Positions 36,331 to 46,435 of a stretch of 64,000 nucleotides of DNA are shown here, one piece after another. Position numbers and translations under genes: made by a program. The DNA is from an uncultured Burkholderiales bacterium (GTDB lineage: Bacteria > Pseudomonadota > Gammaproteobacteria > Burkholderiales > Burkholderiaceae_C), in assembly GCA_903932865.1 (NCBI GenBank), contig CAIZHQ010000025.1, positions 1 through 64,000 of the forward strand, in the 5' to 3' direction. The notes below the pieces were generated by a model, which ran no database searches, had not been told where the DNA came from, and saw nothing but the letters and a program-made list of their open reading frames with translations. Numbering within the stretch: the stretch's first letter is position 1; each line of letters opens with the position of its first letter.

Positions 36331-39255
36331 TCAGCTCAGATGTTTGCCGATGATCCCGGCCAGCTCGAACATGGTGGCGCTGTCCTTGCCAAACACCGCC
36401 TGCAGCTTGCCATCGGCTTTGATGGAGCGCTTATCCGCTGGGTCCTGCAGGTTGTTGGCCTTGATGTAGTCCCAAATTTTCTTAACCACCTCGGTGCGGG
36501 CGTAGGTCCCGTCGCCAATCACCGCCATCAAGGCCGGGCTGGGTTTGAGTGTGCCCACGGCGGCTTTGCGCGGCGCTTTGGGCGCAGCGGTCTTGGCGGC
36601 TTTTTTGGCCGCGGGGGCTTTGGCGGTTTTGACAGCGGTTTTTGTGGCTGCTGATTTGCCGAAAGGCGTCTTTTTGGCGGCCGTTTTGCGTGGCGGATAT
36701 TTCTTGCCACCTTCGCGCTGCTCAAACTCAAACGTCACTTTGCCCTCTTCGGGGTTCCAGGCCAACATGGCCTTGAAGCTGCGGCGCGTGCGGTTGCTCA
36801 CGAACTTGTCGAGCACATCGGTTTTGCCCGAAGTCAGCAATTTGACGACCTGCTCGCGCGCCACCGGTTGCTGCAAGATGAGTTTGCCGGTCTTGAAGTC
36901 GCAACTCGGTGTGGGCTGTTCGTTCGTCGGCACGGCTTTGCTGCACACGTAGTTGCTGCCGTGTTCGTGCACCGGACTGCCGCACTTGGGACAAGCGCCC
37001 AAGGCTTCGTCGGTGAACTCGACGATCTCGCCGCTCTCTTCGTTTTTCTTGTCGTCACCGAAATCGAACTCGAGTTTCCAATTTTTCTCTTCTTCGTTGT
37101 ACTTGAGCGCCATCTCGGCCACAAAGGGCCAACCGGCTTTGGACCGGAATCCGTCGAGGGGGCCAATCTTCTTGTCGCGCATGAATTGCTCGACTTCGGC
37201 AGGCTCGAAGGTACGGCCAGCAGGCGTCTTGCCAAACGAAAAACCGCAGCCTTCACTGGCGCCATCGACACCCGTGCAGGTGTACCTGCGGTAGTTTTCT
37301 TTCACCACGCCACCACAGGTGGGGCAAGGCGTGGTGACGGTGGCGTAGTCACCGGGTACGGTGTCGCGGTCGTACTCTTTGGCTTTTTTGACGATGTGCT
37401 CGGTCATGGCCGCGATCTCGGCCATGAAGGTGGCACGGCTGAGCTTGCCTTGCTCCATCTGCGCCAACTTGTATTCCCACTCGCCAGTGAGTTCGGGCTT
37501 GGAGAGTTCTTCGACCTGCAAGCCGCGCAGCAGCGTCATGAGTTGGAAAGCTTTGGCCGTTGGGATCATCTCGCGGCCTTCGCGCAGCATGTATTTTTCG
37601 TTGATCAGACCTTCAATCGTGGCGGCGCGGGTGGCGGGTGTACCCAAGCCTTTTTCTTGCATTGCTTCGCGCAGCTCGTCGTCGTCGACCATCTTGCCCG
37701 CGCCTTCCATGGCGCCCAGCAGCGTGGCTTCGGAGTAGCGGGCCGGCGGGCGGGTCTTCAGGCCTTTGGCTTCGACCGAGTCCACCCCCACTTGTTCACC
37801 TGGCTGCACCGGCACCAGGTTCTGGCCCTTGTCACCGTCTTTGGCATCTTCCACCTCTTCGGCGGCTTCCTTGCCATAAATGGCCAACCAGCCGGGTTTG
37901 ACCAGCACCTTGCCCACCGTCTTGAAGCTGTGGCCTGCGGCCACGCTGATGCGGGTGGTGACCTGGTATTCGGCGCTGGGGAAGAACACCGCCATGAAGC
38001 GGCGCACCACCAGGTCATACAGCTTTTGCTCGGCATCGGACAGGCCGCTGGGCGCCTGCAGCGTGGGGATGATGGCGAAGTGGTCCGAGACTTTTTTGTT
38101 GTCGAACACGCGCGGGATCTTGCGCACGTAGTTGTTGTTTAGAGCGGTGAGCGCATGCGGGGCCAGGTGACGCATGCCGCTGTCGGCCAGCATCTCGAAG
38201 GTTTCTTTCGCCACGGGCACGTAGTCTTCAGGAAGGTGGCGCGAGTCGGTACGCGGGTAGGTCAGGGCCTTGTGGCGTTCGTATAGGCTTTGTGCCAGGG
38301 CCAGCGTGGTCTTGGCCGAGAAGCCAAACTTGCCGTTGGCTTCGCGCTGCAGGCTGGTCAAGTCAAACAGGCCGGGGCTCGCCTGCGTGGTGGGCGTGGC
38401 CTCTTCCGTCACGCTGGCGGTTTGGCCGCGCACAGCATCGACGATAGCCTGCGCCTGGGCAGCTGTCCATTGGCGGTCGGCTTTCTTTTCGGCGTCTTCT
38501 TCTTTCTTCCACTTTGGATCGAACCATTTGCCAGGGTATGTTCCGGCGGCGGCGGCGAACTCGGCGTGAATTTCCCAATAGTCGCGGCTGATGAATTTGC
38601 GGATTTGCTCTTCACGCTCGACCACCACGGCCAACGTAGGGGTTTGCACCCGGCCCACAGTGGTCAAAAAGAAGCCGCCATCGCGCGAGTTGAACGCGGT
38701 CATGGCGCGGGTGCCGTTGATGCCCACCAGCCAATCGGCTTCAGAGCGGCTGCGGGCGGCGTCGGCCAGCCCCTGCATCTGCTGATTACTGCGCAGGCTG
38801 CCAAAGCCATCGCGGATCGCTTGTGGCGTCATGGACTGCAACCACAGGCGCTGCACGGGCTTGTCCAGGCTCTTGGCGCCGCCTGCGTACTGCTCGATCA
38901 GGCGGAAGATCAATTCGCCCTCACGCCCCGCGTCACAGGCGTTGATCAGGGCGTTCACGTCCTTGCGCTTGGCCTGTTTGACCACAGCGCTCAAACGGCT
39001 CTTGGTTTTGTCCACTGGCTTCAAGTCAAAGTGCGGCGGGATCACCGGCAAATTGGCAAAGCTCCATTTGCCGCGTTTGACGTCATATTGCTCGGGGGCC
39101 TGGATTTCCACCAAGTGCCCCACCGCGCTGGTCACGACGTAGGTGTCGTTTTCAAAGTGGTCGTCGTGTTTCTCGAACTTTCCCGAGGTCGGGGTCAAGG
39201 CTTTGACGATGTCTTGAGCCACCGAAGGCTTCTCTGCAATTACCAGTGTCTTCAT
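36331..39255 (-). CDS. topB: DNA topoisomerase III with C-terminal SWIB domain
   Basis: The start MKTLVIAEKPSVAQDIVKAL at 39255 gives 974 residues, long for TopB (E. coli 653). The Toprim domain has NACDAGREGELIF. The catalytic tyrosine is in ALTYPRTDSRHLP. C-terminal zinc-ribbon-like segments are CPTCGG and CPKCGSPVHEHGSNYVC. A Lys/Ala/Pro tail (KAPAAKKAAKTAAPKAPRKAA) resembles histone H1 and leads into a SWIB/MDM2-like domain (ALMAVIGDGTYARTEVVKKIWDYIKANNLQ). The enzyme decatenates DNA through single-strand passage. It is divergent from a SET-domain gene whose product also has an H1-like tail. Confidence 0.94.
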   Translation of the reverse strand: MKTLVIAEKPSVAQDIVKALTPTSGKFEKHDDHFENDTYVVTSAVGHLVEIQAPEQYDVKRGKWSFANLPVIPPHFDLKPVDKTKSRLSAVVKQAKRKDVNALINACDAGREGELIFRLIEQYAGGAKSLDKPVQRLWLQSMTPQAIRDGFGSLRSNQQMQGLADAARSRSEADWLVGINGTRAMTAFNSRDGGFFLTTVGRVQTPTLAVVVEREEQIRKFISRDYWEIHAEFAAAAGTYPGKWFDPKWKKEEDAEKKADRQWTAAQAQAIVDAVRGQTASVTEEATPTTQASPGLFDLTSLQREANGKFGFSAKTTLALAQSLYERHKALTYPRTDSRHLPEDYVPVAKETFEMLADSGMRHLAPHALTALNNNYVRKIPRVFDNKKVSDHFAIIPTLQAPSGLSDAEQKLYDLVVRRFMAVFFPSAEYQVTTRISVAAGHSFKTVGKVLVKPGWLAIYGKEAAEEVEDAKDGDKGQNLVPVQPGEQVGVDSVEAKGLKTRPPARYSEATLLGAMEGAGKMVDDDELREAMQEKGLGTPATRAATIEGLINEKYMLREGREMIPTAKAFQLMTLLRGLQVEELSKPELTGEWEYKLAQMEQGKLSRATFMAEIAAMTEHIVKKAKEYDRDTVPGDYATVTTPCPTCGGVVKENYRRYTCTGVDGASEGCGFSFGKTPAGRTFEPAEVEQFMRDKKIGPLDGFRSKAGWPFVAEMALKYNEEEKNWKLEFDFGDDKKNEESGEIVEFTDEALGACPKCGSPVHEHGSNYVCSKAVPTNEQPTPSCDFKTGKLILQQPVAREQVVKLLTSGKTDVLDKFVSNRTRRSFKAMLAWNPEEGKVTFEFEQREGGKKYPPRKTAAKKTPFGKSAATKTAVKTAKAPAAKKAAKTAAPKAPRKAAVGTLKPSPALMAVIGDGTYARTEVVKKIWDYIKANNLQDPADKRSIKADGKLQAVFGKDSATMFELAGIIGKHLS

Positions 39256-39275
39256 GTCATTACAATCCGTTGTCT

Positions 39276-39322
39276 CGCGTGTGCGCACGCGCCCGGGCAC
39301 GCGCTCACGCACGCGCCCACAT
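39276..39322. promoter_or_regulatory. Alternating purine-pyrimidine GC tract upstream of topB
   Basis: Nearly the whole 47-base stretch alternates C/T with G/A (CGCGTGTGCGCACGCG and so on). GCACGCGCCC occurs twice, 24 bases apart. Such tracts can adopt Z-DNA under negative supercoiling. It lies between topB and the SET gene starts, where supercoiling-sensitive control would make sense; this is inference. Confidence 0.5.
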
Positions 39323-39350
39323 GAATTCACCATAACAAATTTTTAACGCT

Positions 39351-40010
39351 GTGGCCAAAACATCTGTTTCCCCCTCCAGCCGCTCGGACACCCGTGCCAG
39401 CGGCAAACGCATTCAGGTGCGGCGCTCCGGTGTGCACGGCAAAGGCGTTTTTGCCCTGCAAGACCTGGCCGAAGGCGAGACTTTGATCGAGTACGTGGGT
39501 GAGGTCATCAGCTGGGACGAGGCGCAAGACCGCCACCCGCACGACCCCCAAGACCCGAACCACACCTTCTACTTTCATGTGAACGAAGACCGGGTGATCG
39601 ATGCGCTGCACGGCGGCAACTCCTCGCGCTGGATCAACCACAGCTGCGCGCCCAACTGCGAAGCCGATGAAGACAACGACCGCATTTTCATCAAGGCCAT
39701 TCGCAACATCAAAGCGGGCGAAGAGCTGAACTACGACTATGGCCTGATCATCGACGAGCCCTACACCAAGAAGCTCAAGGCCGAATACCCTTGCTGGTGC
39801 GGCAGCGCCCATTGCCGGGGCACGCTGCTTTCGCCCAAAGAGCGCAAGGACACGCCCAAAACCCCAAACCAGAAAAAGGCCAAGGCCGATGCCAAGGCCA
39901 AGGCCAAGGTGAAGTCCAAAGCCAAGGCCAAAGACAAAAAGAAAGCCACCCAGGTGGCCAAAGCCGGCAAACCCGCCAAGGCGGACAAGACCCCGGGCCA
40001 GAAAAAATAG
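39351..40010 (+). CDS. SET-domain methyltransferase-like protein with H1-like tail
   Basis: The GTG start gives 219 residues. The SET domain (about residues 18-155) shows RRSGVHGKGVFALQDLAEGE, EYVGEVISWDE, the cofactor motif SRWINHSCAPNCEAD, the catalytic-type GEELNYDYGL, and a post-SET cysteine motif CWCGSAHCRG. The last 55 residues are almost only Lys/Ala/Pro (KADAKAKAKVKSKAKAKDKK), like bacterial H1 proteins. It probably methylates lysines on a protein, perhaps a DNA-binding one. The target is unknown. Confidence 0.9.
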   Translation: MAKTSVSPSSRSDTRASGKRIQVRRSGVHGKGVFALQDLAEGETLIEYVGEVISWDEAQDRHPHDPQDPNHTFYFHVNEDRVIDALHGGNSSRWINHSCAPNCEADEDNDRIFIKAIRNIKAGEELNYDYGLIIDEPYTKKLKAEYPCWCGSAHCRGTLLSPKERKDTPKTPNQKKAKADAKAKAKVKSKAKAKDKKKATQVAKAGKPAKADKTPGQKK

Positions 40011-40089
40011 GCGCTGCAGCTGCCTGCAAAGGCCTTGTTGGCCCCCTGCTGGCATTCGGTGCGCAAGAACGCCCTCACCACGATGCCCC

Positions 40090-40851
40090 ATGATCCCGCC
40101 CACCGCTTGGCCCGCTGAAACGGTTTGGGAGCAGGTTTACCCCCTGTTGCCCGATTTCACCGTCGAGGTATTGCCCGAGATCGACTCGAGCAACAGCGAA
40201 CTCATGCGTCGGACCCGCGCAGGCCAGCATGAGCCGACCTTGTTGGTGGCCGAACGCCAAACCGCAGGGCGTGGCCGCATGGGCCGGGTCTGGCAAAGCC
40301 AGCCGGGCGACTCATTGACCTTTTCGCTCAGTATGCCGTTGTCGCCCCAGGACTGGTCAGGACTGTCTTTGGCTGTGGGCCTGAGTCTGGCCGAAAGCCT
40401 GCACCCCGATGTGGGTCTGAAGTGGCCCAACGATTTGTGGTTTCAAGACCGCAAGCTCGGCGGCATCCTGGTCGAGGCTGCCAGCATGGGCGGTCGCAGC
40501 CAGGTCGTGGTGGGCGTGGGCCTGAACATCCGGCCGTGCGACGCACAGGGTCTGAACACACCGCCAGCGGCCCTCACCGAGTTGTGGCCTGAGCTCACGG
40601 CCCCGGTCGCCCTGTCAAGGGTGGCATTGCCCCTTATTCAGACCCTGTTGGCTTTTGAAGCCAACGGTTTTGCCCCTTTGCAAAGCCGTTTTGACGCCCG
40701 CGATGTGCTCAAGGGCCGACGTGTGTTCACCAGCGATGGCCAGCAAGGCGTGGCGCTGGGGGTGGGCCTTGGGGGTGCGTTACGATGGCAAACCGAACTC
40801 GGCGTGCAGGACATCCACAACGCTGAGATCAGCGTACGCCCCTTGACCTGA
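40090..40851 (+). CDS. birA: Biotin--[acetyl-CoA carboxylase] ligase
   Basis: This 253-residue enzyme has the biotin/ATP motif QTAGRGRMGRVWQS, the catalytic KWPNDLWFQDRKLGGILVE and a small C-terminal SH3-like domain (KGRRVFTSDGQQGVALGVGL). It lacks the N-terminal DNA-binding domain of E. coli BirA, so it should be a ligase without repressor function. It attaches biotin to the carboxyl carrier protein. A small membrane-anchored protein follows 14 bases later. Confidence 0.93.
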   Translation: MIPPTAWPAETVWEQVYPLLPDFTVEVLPEIDSSNSELMRRTRAGQHEPTLLVAERQTAGRGRMGRVWQSQPGDSLTFSLSMPLSPQDWSGLSLAVGLSLAESLHPDVGLKWPNDLWFQDRKLGGILVEAASMGGRSQVVVGVGLNIRPCDAQGLNTPPAALTELWPELTAPVALSRVALPLIQTLLAFEANGFAPLQSRFDARDVLKGRRVFTSDGQQGVALGVGLGGALRWQTELGVQDIHNAEISVRPLT

Positions 40852-40865
40852 CGGGACACTGCAAG

Positions 40866-41180
40866 ATGTTGAAATTTTGGCTGGTGCTTTTGCTGGTGCT
40901 CAATGCCGCCGTGCTGGCGTGGCAATGGGATGCGTTTGCGCGCTGGGGTCATGGACCCCACCAGCAGCGCGAAGCCGATCGGCTTCAGCAACAAGTGCGG
41001 CCCGAAGCCCTGAAGTTCGAGGTCATGCCGCCTGCTTCGGCAACAACGCCCCCCCCACCTGCCTTGCCAGACGCCAACGCACTGCCCCCAACAGCCGATG
41101 CCAGCGCCCCGGATACCGCCAGCCCAGCGCCTGCATTGTCCGCGCCCGGCTCGTCGGCCCCACAGGCGACACCCCGATGA
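40866..41180 (+). CDS. Small membrane-anchored Pro/Ala-rich protein
   Basis: This 104-residue protein has one N-terminal membrane helix (LKFWLVLLLVLNAAVLAWQW), a charged segment, and a Pro/Ala/Ser-rich tail. I do not recognise a domain. It is probably cotranscribed with birA. The tail would extend into the periplasm or cytoplasm as a flexible region. Confidence 0.6.
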   Translation: MLKFWLVLLLVLNAAVLAWQWDAFARWGHGPHQQREADRLQQQVRPEALKFEVMPPASATTPPPPALPDANALPPTADASAPDTASPAPALSAPGSSAPQATPR

Positions 41181-41204
41181 CCTTTTATTTCCGGAGATGA
41201 AACC

Positions 41205-41864
41205 ATGAGTCTGAAACTCTACTTTGCCCCAGGCGCCTGTTCATTTGTGCCCCACGTGTTGCTGGAGATGAGTGGTGCCGAGTTCGAGCCCAGCATGGTC
41301 AAACTGCACAAGGGTGAACAAAACAGCGCCGAATACCAAGCCATCAACCCGCGCGCTCAAGTACCCGTGTTGGTGAATGCGGGTCAGCCGATCACGCAAA
41401 TTCTGGCCATCGTGCTGCACCTCGATCAAATTTTTCCGCAGATGGGCTTTTTGCCAACCGAGCCCATGGCCCGCGCCCAAGCGCTGTCCACGCTGGCCTG
41501 GATGAACAACACGGTGCACCCCACATTCACGCACATCTTCATGCCGCAAAAGTTCTCGGACCAGCCTGAGGTGCAGGCCGCCCTCAAGCCTTACAACACG
41601 CAGCTCTTTCGCAGCATGCTGGGTGAGCTGCAAGGCCTAGTTCAAGCCGCCGCCGGCAAAGGCCAGCCTTGGCTCAGCGGTGAGCGTTTTGGCCCACTCG
41701 ACGCCTACAGCCTCACGCTCACCCGCTGGGGCACCCTCGCGGGCATCGCACCCGAGGCGCATCCCGCCCTGTGGGACTTTGTTCAAAAGGTCGCGGCAGA
41801 GCCTGCTGTGGCCCGCGTGATGGCCCGTGAGCGCTTGCAATTGAACATGGGCACACCCGTCTGA
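41205..41864 (+). CDS. Glutathione S-transferase family protein
   Basis: This 219-residue protein has an N-terminal thioredoxin fold (LKLYFAPGACSFVPHVLLEM), with a cysteine where beta-class bacterial GSTs have the catalytic Cys10, the cis-proline region NPRAQVPVLV, and an all-helical C-terminal domain. It likely conjugates or reduces with glutathione in the cytoplasm. Its substrate is unknown. Confidence 0.9.
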   Translation: MSLKLYFAPGACSFVPHVLLEMSGAEFEPSMVKLHKGEQNSAEYQAINPRAQVPVLVNAGQPITQILAIVLHLDQIFPQMGFLPTEPMARAQALSTLAWMNNTVHPTFTHIFMPQKFSDQPEVQAALKPYNTQLFRSMLGELQGLVQAAAGKGQPWLSGERFGPLDAYSLTLTRWGTLAGIAPEAHPALWDFVQKVAAEPAVARVMARERLQLNMGTPV

Positions 41865-41901
41865 ACCCAACCCATCGCGCGCCCCCCTGACGCCGGTTAA
41901 C

Positions 41902-43362
41902 TCAGGTCATCCTAAAGCGCAAAGTAAAGCACGCACCGGGCCAAGTTTGGCTCGGGTGGGCCATGTCGATGCTGACCGTTGCACCGTGCTGCTGGGCAAT
42001 GCCCTTGACGATGGGCAGGCCCAGACCGGAGCCGTCCACATTGGTGCCCAGGGCGCGGTAAAAGGGCTGGAACACCAAATCGCGCTCGGGCAAGGGAATG
42101 CCAGGCCCGTTGTCTTCGACCTGCATCACCAACGCCTTGCTGTAGGGGTCGACCAGCACCCGCACCGTGATCACACCTTGACGCTCGGGCGTGCTGGGCG
42201 TGTAGTGGATGGCGTTTTCCACCAAGTTGCGCACCATTTCCTTGAGCAGCGTGGGATTGCCCTGCACCTGTGCGCCCGGTGTGCCCACGGCCACCCCTTC
42301 ATAGCCCAGGTCCAGCCCCTTGTCCATGGCGCTTGCCAGACAGTCTTGCAGCACGTCGCTGCTCAGGGCCGCCATGTCGCACGATTGCAAGGGCAAGTGG
42401 GTGCCGCCGCCTTCTGCGCGGGCCAGTGACAACAACTGGTTCACTGTGTGCGTGGCCTGTACGCTGGCGCGACCGATTTGCTGCAATGACGTTTTCAGGT
42501 CTTCTTCGCTCGAGCCCGAGCGTTGCGCCAAATCCGCCTGCATGCGCAAACCGGCCAAGGGGGTTTTCAGTTGGTGTGCGGCGTCGGCCAAAAAACGCTT
42601 TTGCGTGGCGATCGAGTCTTTCAGGCGCTCCAGCAAATCGTTGACGGACACCACCAGAGGGGCTACTTCCATCGGCACCGCTTTGTCGTCCAGTGGGCTC
42701 AGATCGTCTGGTTTGCGCTCACGGATGCGTTCTTCCAGTTGTTTCAGGGGCTTGATGCCGCGCACCAGGGCCAGCCACACCAAGAGCACCGCCAGCGGCA
42801 GCAAAGCAAACTGGGGCAGCATCACGCCCTTGATGATCTCTGCGGCCAACACTGAACGTTTTTCGCGTGTCTCAGCCACTTGCACCAGGGCAGGTGGTGT
42901 GCCCATGGCGTCCAGACGGATCCAGGTGTAGGCCACGCGCACGTCCAGACCCCGCATTTCGTCGTCCCGAATGTGCACTTGGTAACTGCTGCCCCTGACC
43001 TGGTTGGGTTTGGGCAAGGGCAGGTCGCGGTCGCCGCTCAGATGCTCGCCGCGGCCGCCCAGCACCTGGTAGTACACCAGATCGGTTTCGTCGGCGCGCA
43101 GCAGCTCGCTGGCCGGTTGCGGCAGGCTGAACTGCACCTCTTGATCGGGGCCCATGCGGACCTGTTGTGCCAGGGCTTGCACGTTGTAGACCAGGGCCCG
43201 ATCGAAGGGCTTGTTGGCCAGGCCTTGGGCCACCAACCAAGTCAGCGCCAGACTGATGGGCCACAGCAAGAGCAGCGGCGTCAGCATCCAGTCGAGGATT
43301 TCGCCAAACAGAGAGCGTTGCTCGCGCTTGAAGACCCGTATGTTCCAGCCCTTGGATTTCAT
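41902..43362 (-). CDS. Sensor histidine kinase (TctE-like)
   Basis: The start MKSKGWNIRVFKREQRSLFG at 43362 gives 486 residues. There are two membrane helices (LTPLLLLWPISLALTWLV and LPLAVLLVWLALV) around a 2CSK-N-like periplasmic domain. A HAMP segment follows, then the H-box FLADAAHQLKTPLAGLRMQ, N-box NLVENAIHYTP and G-boxes DNGPGI and GSGLGLPIVKG. It phosphorylates the adjacent response regulator, whose gene ends 35 bases upstream. Homologues such as TctE sense carboxylates; the signal here is unknown. Confidence 0.92.
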   Translation of the reverse strand: MKSKGWNIRVFKREQRSLFGEILDWMLTPLLLLWPISLALTWLVAQGLANKPFDRALVYNVQALAQQVRMGPDQEVQFSLPQPASELLRADETDLVYYQVLGGRGEHLSGDRDLPLPKPNQVRGSSYQVHIRDDEMRGLDVRVAYTWIRLDAMGTPPALVQVAETREKRSVLAAEIIKGVMLPQFALLPLAVLLVWLALVRGIKPLKQLEERIRERKPDDLSPLDDKAVPMEVAPLVVSVNDLLERLKDSIATQKRFLADAAHQLKTPLAGLRMQADLAQRSGSSEEDLKTSLQQIGRASVQATHTVNQLLSLARAEGGGTHLPLQSCDMAALSSDVLQDCLASAMDKGLDLGYEGVAVGTPGAQVQGNPTLLKEMVRNLVENAIHYTPSTPERQGVITVRVLVDPYSKALVMQVEDNGPGIPLPERDLVFQPFYRALGTNVDGSGLGLPIVKGIAQQHGATVSIDMAHPSQTWPGACFTLRFRMT

Positions 43363-43397
43363 GGCTTCAGGGTTGGATGCGTGCAGGAGTCCAGGCC

Positions 43398-44072
43398 TTA
43401 ACCCGGGATCTTTTCGAGGCAGTAACCCAGTCCGCGCACCGTGGCGATGCGGATGGGGCCTTTTTCGATTTTCTTGCGCAAGCGGTGGATGTACACCTCG
43501 ATCGCATTGTTGCTGACCTCTTCGCCCCACTCGCACAGGCGCTCGACCAACTGGTCTTTGCTGACCAAGCGCCCTGCGCGTTGCAGCAACACTTCCAGCA
43601 GGCCCAATTCACGGGCCGACAGATCGACCATCTTGCCGTCGATGGTGGCCACGCGACCGGACTGGTCGTACACCAGCGGACCGTGCTTGATCAGCGAGGT
43701 GGCACCGCCCATGCCACGGCGGGTGAGGGCGCGCACACGGGCTTCAAGCTCTTGCAGGCTGAAGGGTTTGGCCATGTAATCGTCGGCCCCGTAGTCCAGA
43801 CCTTTGACGCGCTCTTCCACGCTGTCGGCGGCGGTGAGGATCAAGACCGGCAGGGTCGAACCACGGGCGCGCAGCCGCTTGAGCACCTCGAGGCCATGCA
43901 TTTTGGGCAAGCCCAAGTCCAGGATCAGCAAATCAAATTCGCTGTTGGTCATCAAGGCCGCATCGGCCTCGCTGCCACTGGCCACGTGGTCCACTGCGGC
44001 GCCCGCGCTGCGCAAAGTGCGCAACAAACCGTCCGCAAGCACTTGATCGTCTTCCGCTATCAGAATGCGCAT
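43398..44072 (-). CDS. OmpR-family response regulator (TctD-like)
   Basis: This 224-residue protein has a receiver domain with acidic residues AEDDQ, the phospho-acceptor Asp in LLILDLGLPKMHG, and the conserved Lys in MAKPFSLQEL. A winged-helix output domain follows (DLSARELGLLEVLLQRAGR, IEVYIHRLRKKIEKG). It works with the downstream histidine kinase as one operon. Confidence 0.94.
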   Translation of the reverse strand: MRILIAEDDQVLADGLLRTLRSAGAAVDHVASGSEADAALMTNSEFDLLILDLGLPKMHGLEVLKRLRARGSTLPVLILTAADSVEERVKGLDYGADDYMAKPFSLQELEARVRALTRRGMGGATSLIKHGPLVYDQSGRVATIDGKMVDLSARELGLLEVLLQRAGRLVSKDQLVERLCEWGEEVSNNAIEVYIHRLRKKIEKGPIRIATVRGLGYCLEKIPG

Positions 44073-44174
44073 GGCTGTCTCCTGTTGTTGTGGCTGCGGC
44101 CCTTGGCCGTCTCTGTGCTGTCTGATTCTAGTGTCAGCTTGGTGCCTTGCACGGTGCTGAATGCAGGCGTCCCA

Positions 44175-44699
44175 TCAATGGGCATAGGCTTCTAGCCCCA
44201 AAGCCACCACCGTGGCCACGTCTTGGCCCACCGCTTCGCGGAACTCGGCCTCGGCCTGGGCCACAGCGTCCTTGAAGGCTTGCAACCAAGCCAGGCCGAC
44301 CGGCGTGAACACCACGCGCCGAGCGCGCGCATCCAAAGGGTCTGGCTCGCGCTGCACCAAGCCCCAGGCCGCGCATTGGTCCACCAAATCGCCCATGGCC
44401 TGCTTGCTCATGCCCGCTGCGCGGGCCAAGTCGGTCAAGCGCGAGCCTTTCAGGCCCAAATGCCGGGTGATGTGCACATGCGCCGCGCTGATTTGGTCAC
44501 GCGAGGCCAAATTGGCCAAGGCCAAGGGCACCCCTTCGTTGCCCGCCATCAGGTGCAGCACCCGTTCGTCAAAGCGGCGCATGGCATGGCCCAGCAGGCG
44601 GCCCAAATGGGTTTGCCGCCAACGGTCGTCCTCGATGACCGGCCTGTCGGCAGGGCTGTTTTCTGAGTCTGAAAGGGCAGGATTGGGGGTCTGGATCAT
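44175..44699 (-). CDS. MarR-family transcriptional regulator
   Basis: The start MIQTPNPALSDSENSPADRP at 44699 gives 174 residues. The winged helix is typical of MarR: SRLTDLARAAGMSKQAMGDLVDQCAAWGLVQREPDPLDARARRV contains the recognition helix and wing. It is divergent from recA and shares a 143-base gap with it. Its target and ligand are unknown; it may repress itself. Confidence 0.88.
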   Translation of the reverse strand: MIQTPNPALSDSENSPADRPVIEDDRWRQTHLGRLLGHAMRRFDERVLHLMAGNEGVPLALANLASRDQISAAHVHITRHLGLKGSRLTDLARAAGMSKQAMGDLVDQCAAWGLVQREPDPLDARARRVVFTPVGLAWLQAFKDAVAQAEAEFREAVGQDVATVVALGLEAYAH

Positions 44700-44736
44700 G
44701 GCTGCAAATGATAAGGCAAACTGACCAAAAATAGTG

Positions 44737-44782
44737 TTTACAGGTTTATACAGTTCATTTACAGTACTGTTCACGCATCCAG
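44737..44782 (+). promoter_or_regulatory. recA promoter with LexA box
   Basis: TTTACA (44737-44742) and TACAGT (44760-44765) are 17 bases apart, a plausible -35/-10. Immediately downstream is TACTGTTCACGCATCCAGTA, an exact LexA box (CTG-N10-CAG at 44767-44782) with extended symmetric flanks. LexA would cover the start point. TTTACAG-like words occur three times here. Confidence 0.75.
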
Positions 44783-44842
44783 TAAACAGCACATCACTGC
44801 TGAACCCGGTGCCCCAACCCATTGATATTCAAGGAGATTCCC

Positions 44843-45880
<1,038 letters not shown>

Positions 45881-45904
45881 GAGGCCAGTGACGGGAGACA
45901 AAGC

Positions 45905-46360
45905 TTGAACAAGCCCGGTTTCCAGCCCTCGCTCAAAGGTCGCGCCTTGCGGCTTTTGAGCCAGCGCGAGCACTCCCGCACCGAACTGGAACGCAAACTG
46001 GCACAGCACGAAGAGGTGCCCGGCGAACTGGCCAAAGCGCTCGACGAGCTGCAGGCACGAGACTTCATCAACGATGGGCGGGCGGTTGACTCGCTGGTCA
46101 ACCGCCGTGCGGGCAAGCTCGGCAGTGCCCGCATCAAACAAGAGCTGGCCCTCAGGGGCCTGTCAGGCGAGGCGGTGGCCGAGGCGCTGGCGGGCCTCAA
46201 GGACACCGAATTGAGCCGCGCCCAAGAAGTGTGGCGCAAGAAATTTGGCAGCCTGCCGCAGGACCCTCAGACCCGCGCGAAACACATGCGCTTTTTGCTC
46301 ACACGCGGCTTCAGTGCTGAGGTCGTGCGGCAGGTGGTGCAGGGCGCTGGGCAAGATTGA
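45905..46360 (+). CDS. recX: RecA regulatory protein RecX
   Basis: This 151-residue protein starts with TTG after GGGAGACAAAGC and has the repeated three-helix pattern of RecX (RALRLLSQREHSRTELERKL, RDFINDGRAVDSLVNRRA, GSARIKQELALRGL). It caps and limits RecA filaments. Position directly after recA is standard. The weak TTG start fits its low expected level. Confidence 0.93.
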   Translation: MNKPGFQPSLKGRALRLLSQREHSRTELERKLAQHEEVPGELAKALDELQARDFINDGRAVDSLVNRRAGKLGSARIKQELALRGLSGEAVAEALAGLKDTELSRAQEVWRKKFGSLPQDPQTRAKHMRFLLTRGFSAEVVRQVVQGAGQD

Positions 46361-46435
46361 TGGAGCATTCGCAGAGCTTGCAGCAGCCCAGAAAGACCAA
46401 CCGCATGGGGGAGCCGTGTGCGGCGCCAACGAAAA

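Noticed and set aside
36572-36700. Low-complexity repeat in topB and in the SET gene as a DNA repeat element
   Set aside because: The repetition follows Lys/Ala/Pro codons of the protein tails, so it is explained by coding sequence.
38290-39324. 344-residue ORF opposite topB
   Set aside because: Shadow of the topoisomerase frame; no family signal.
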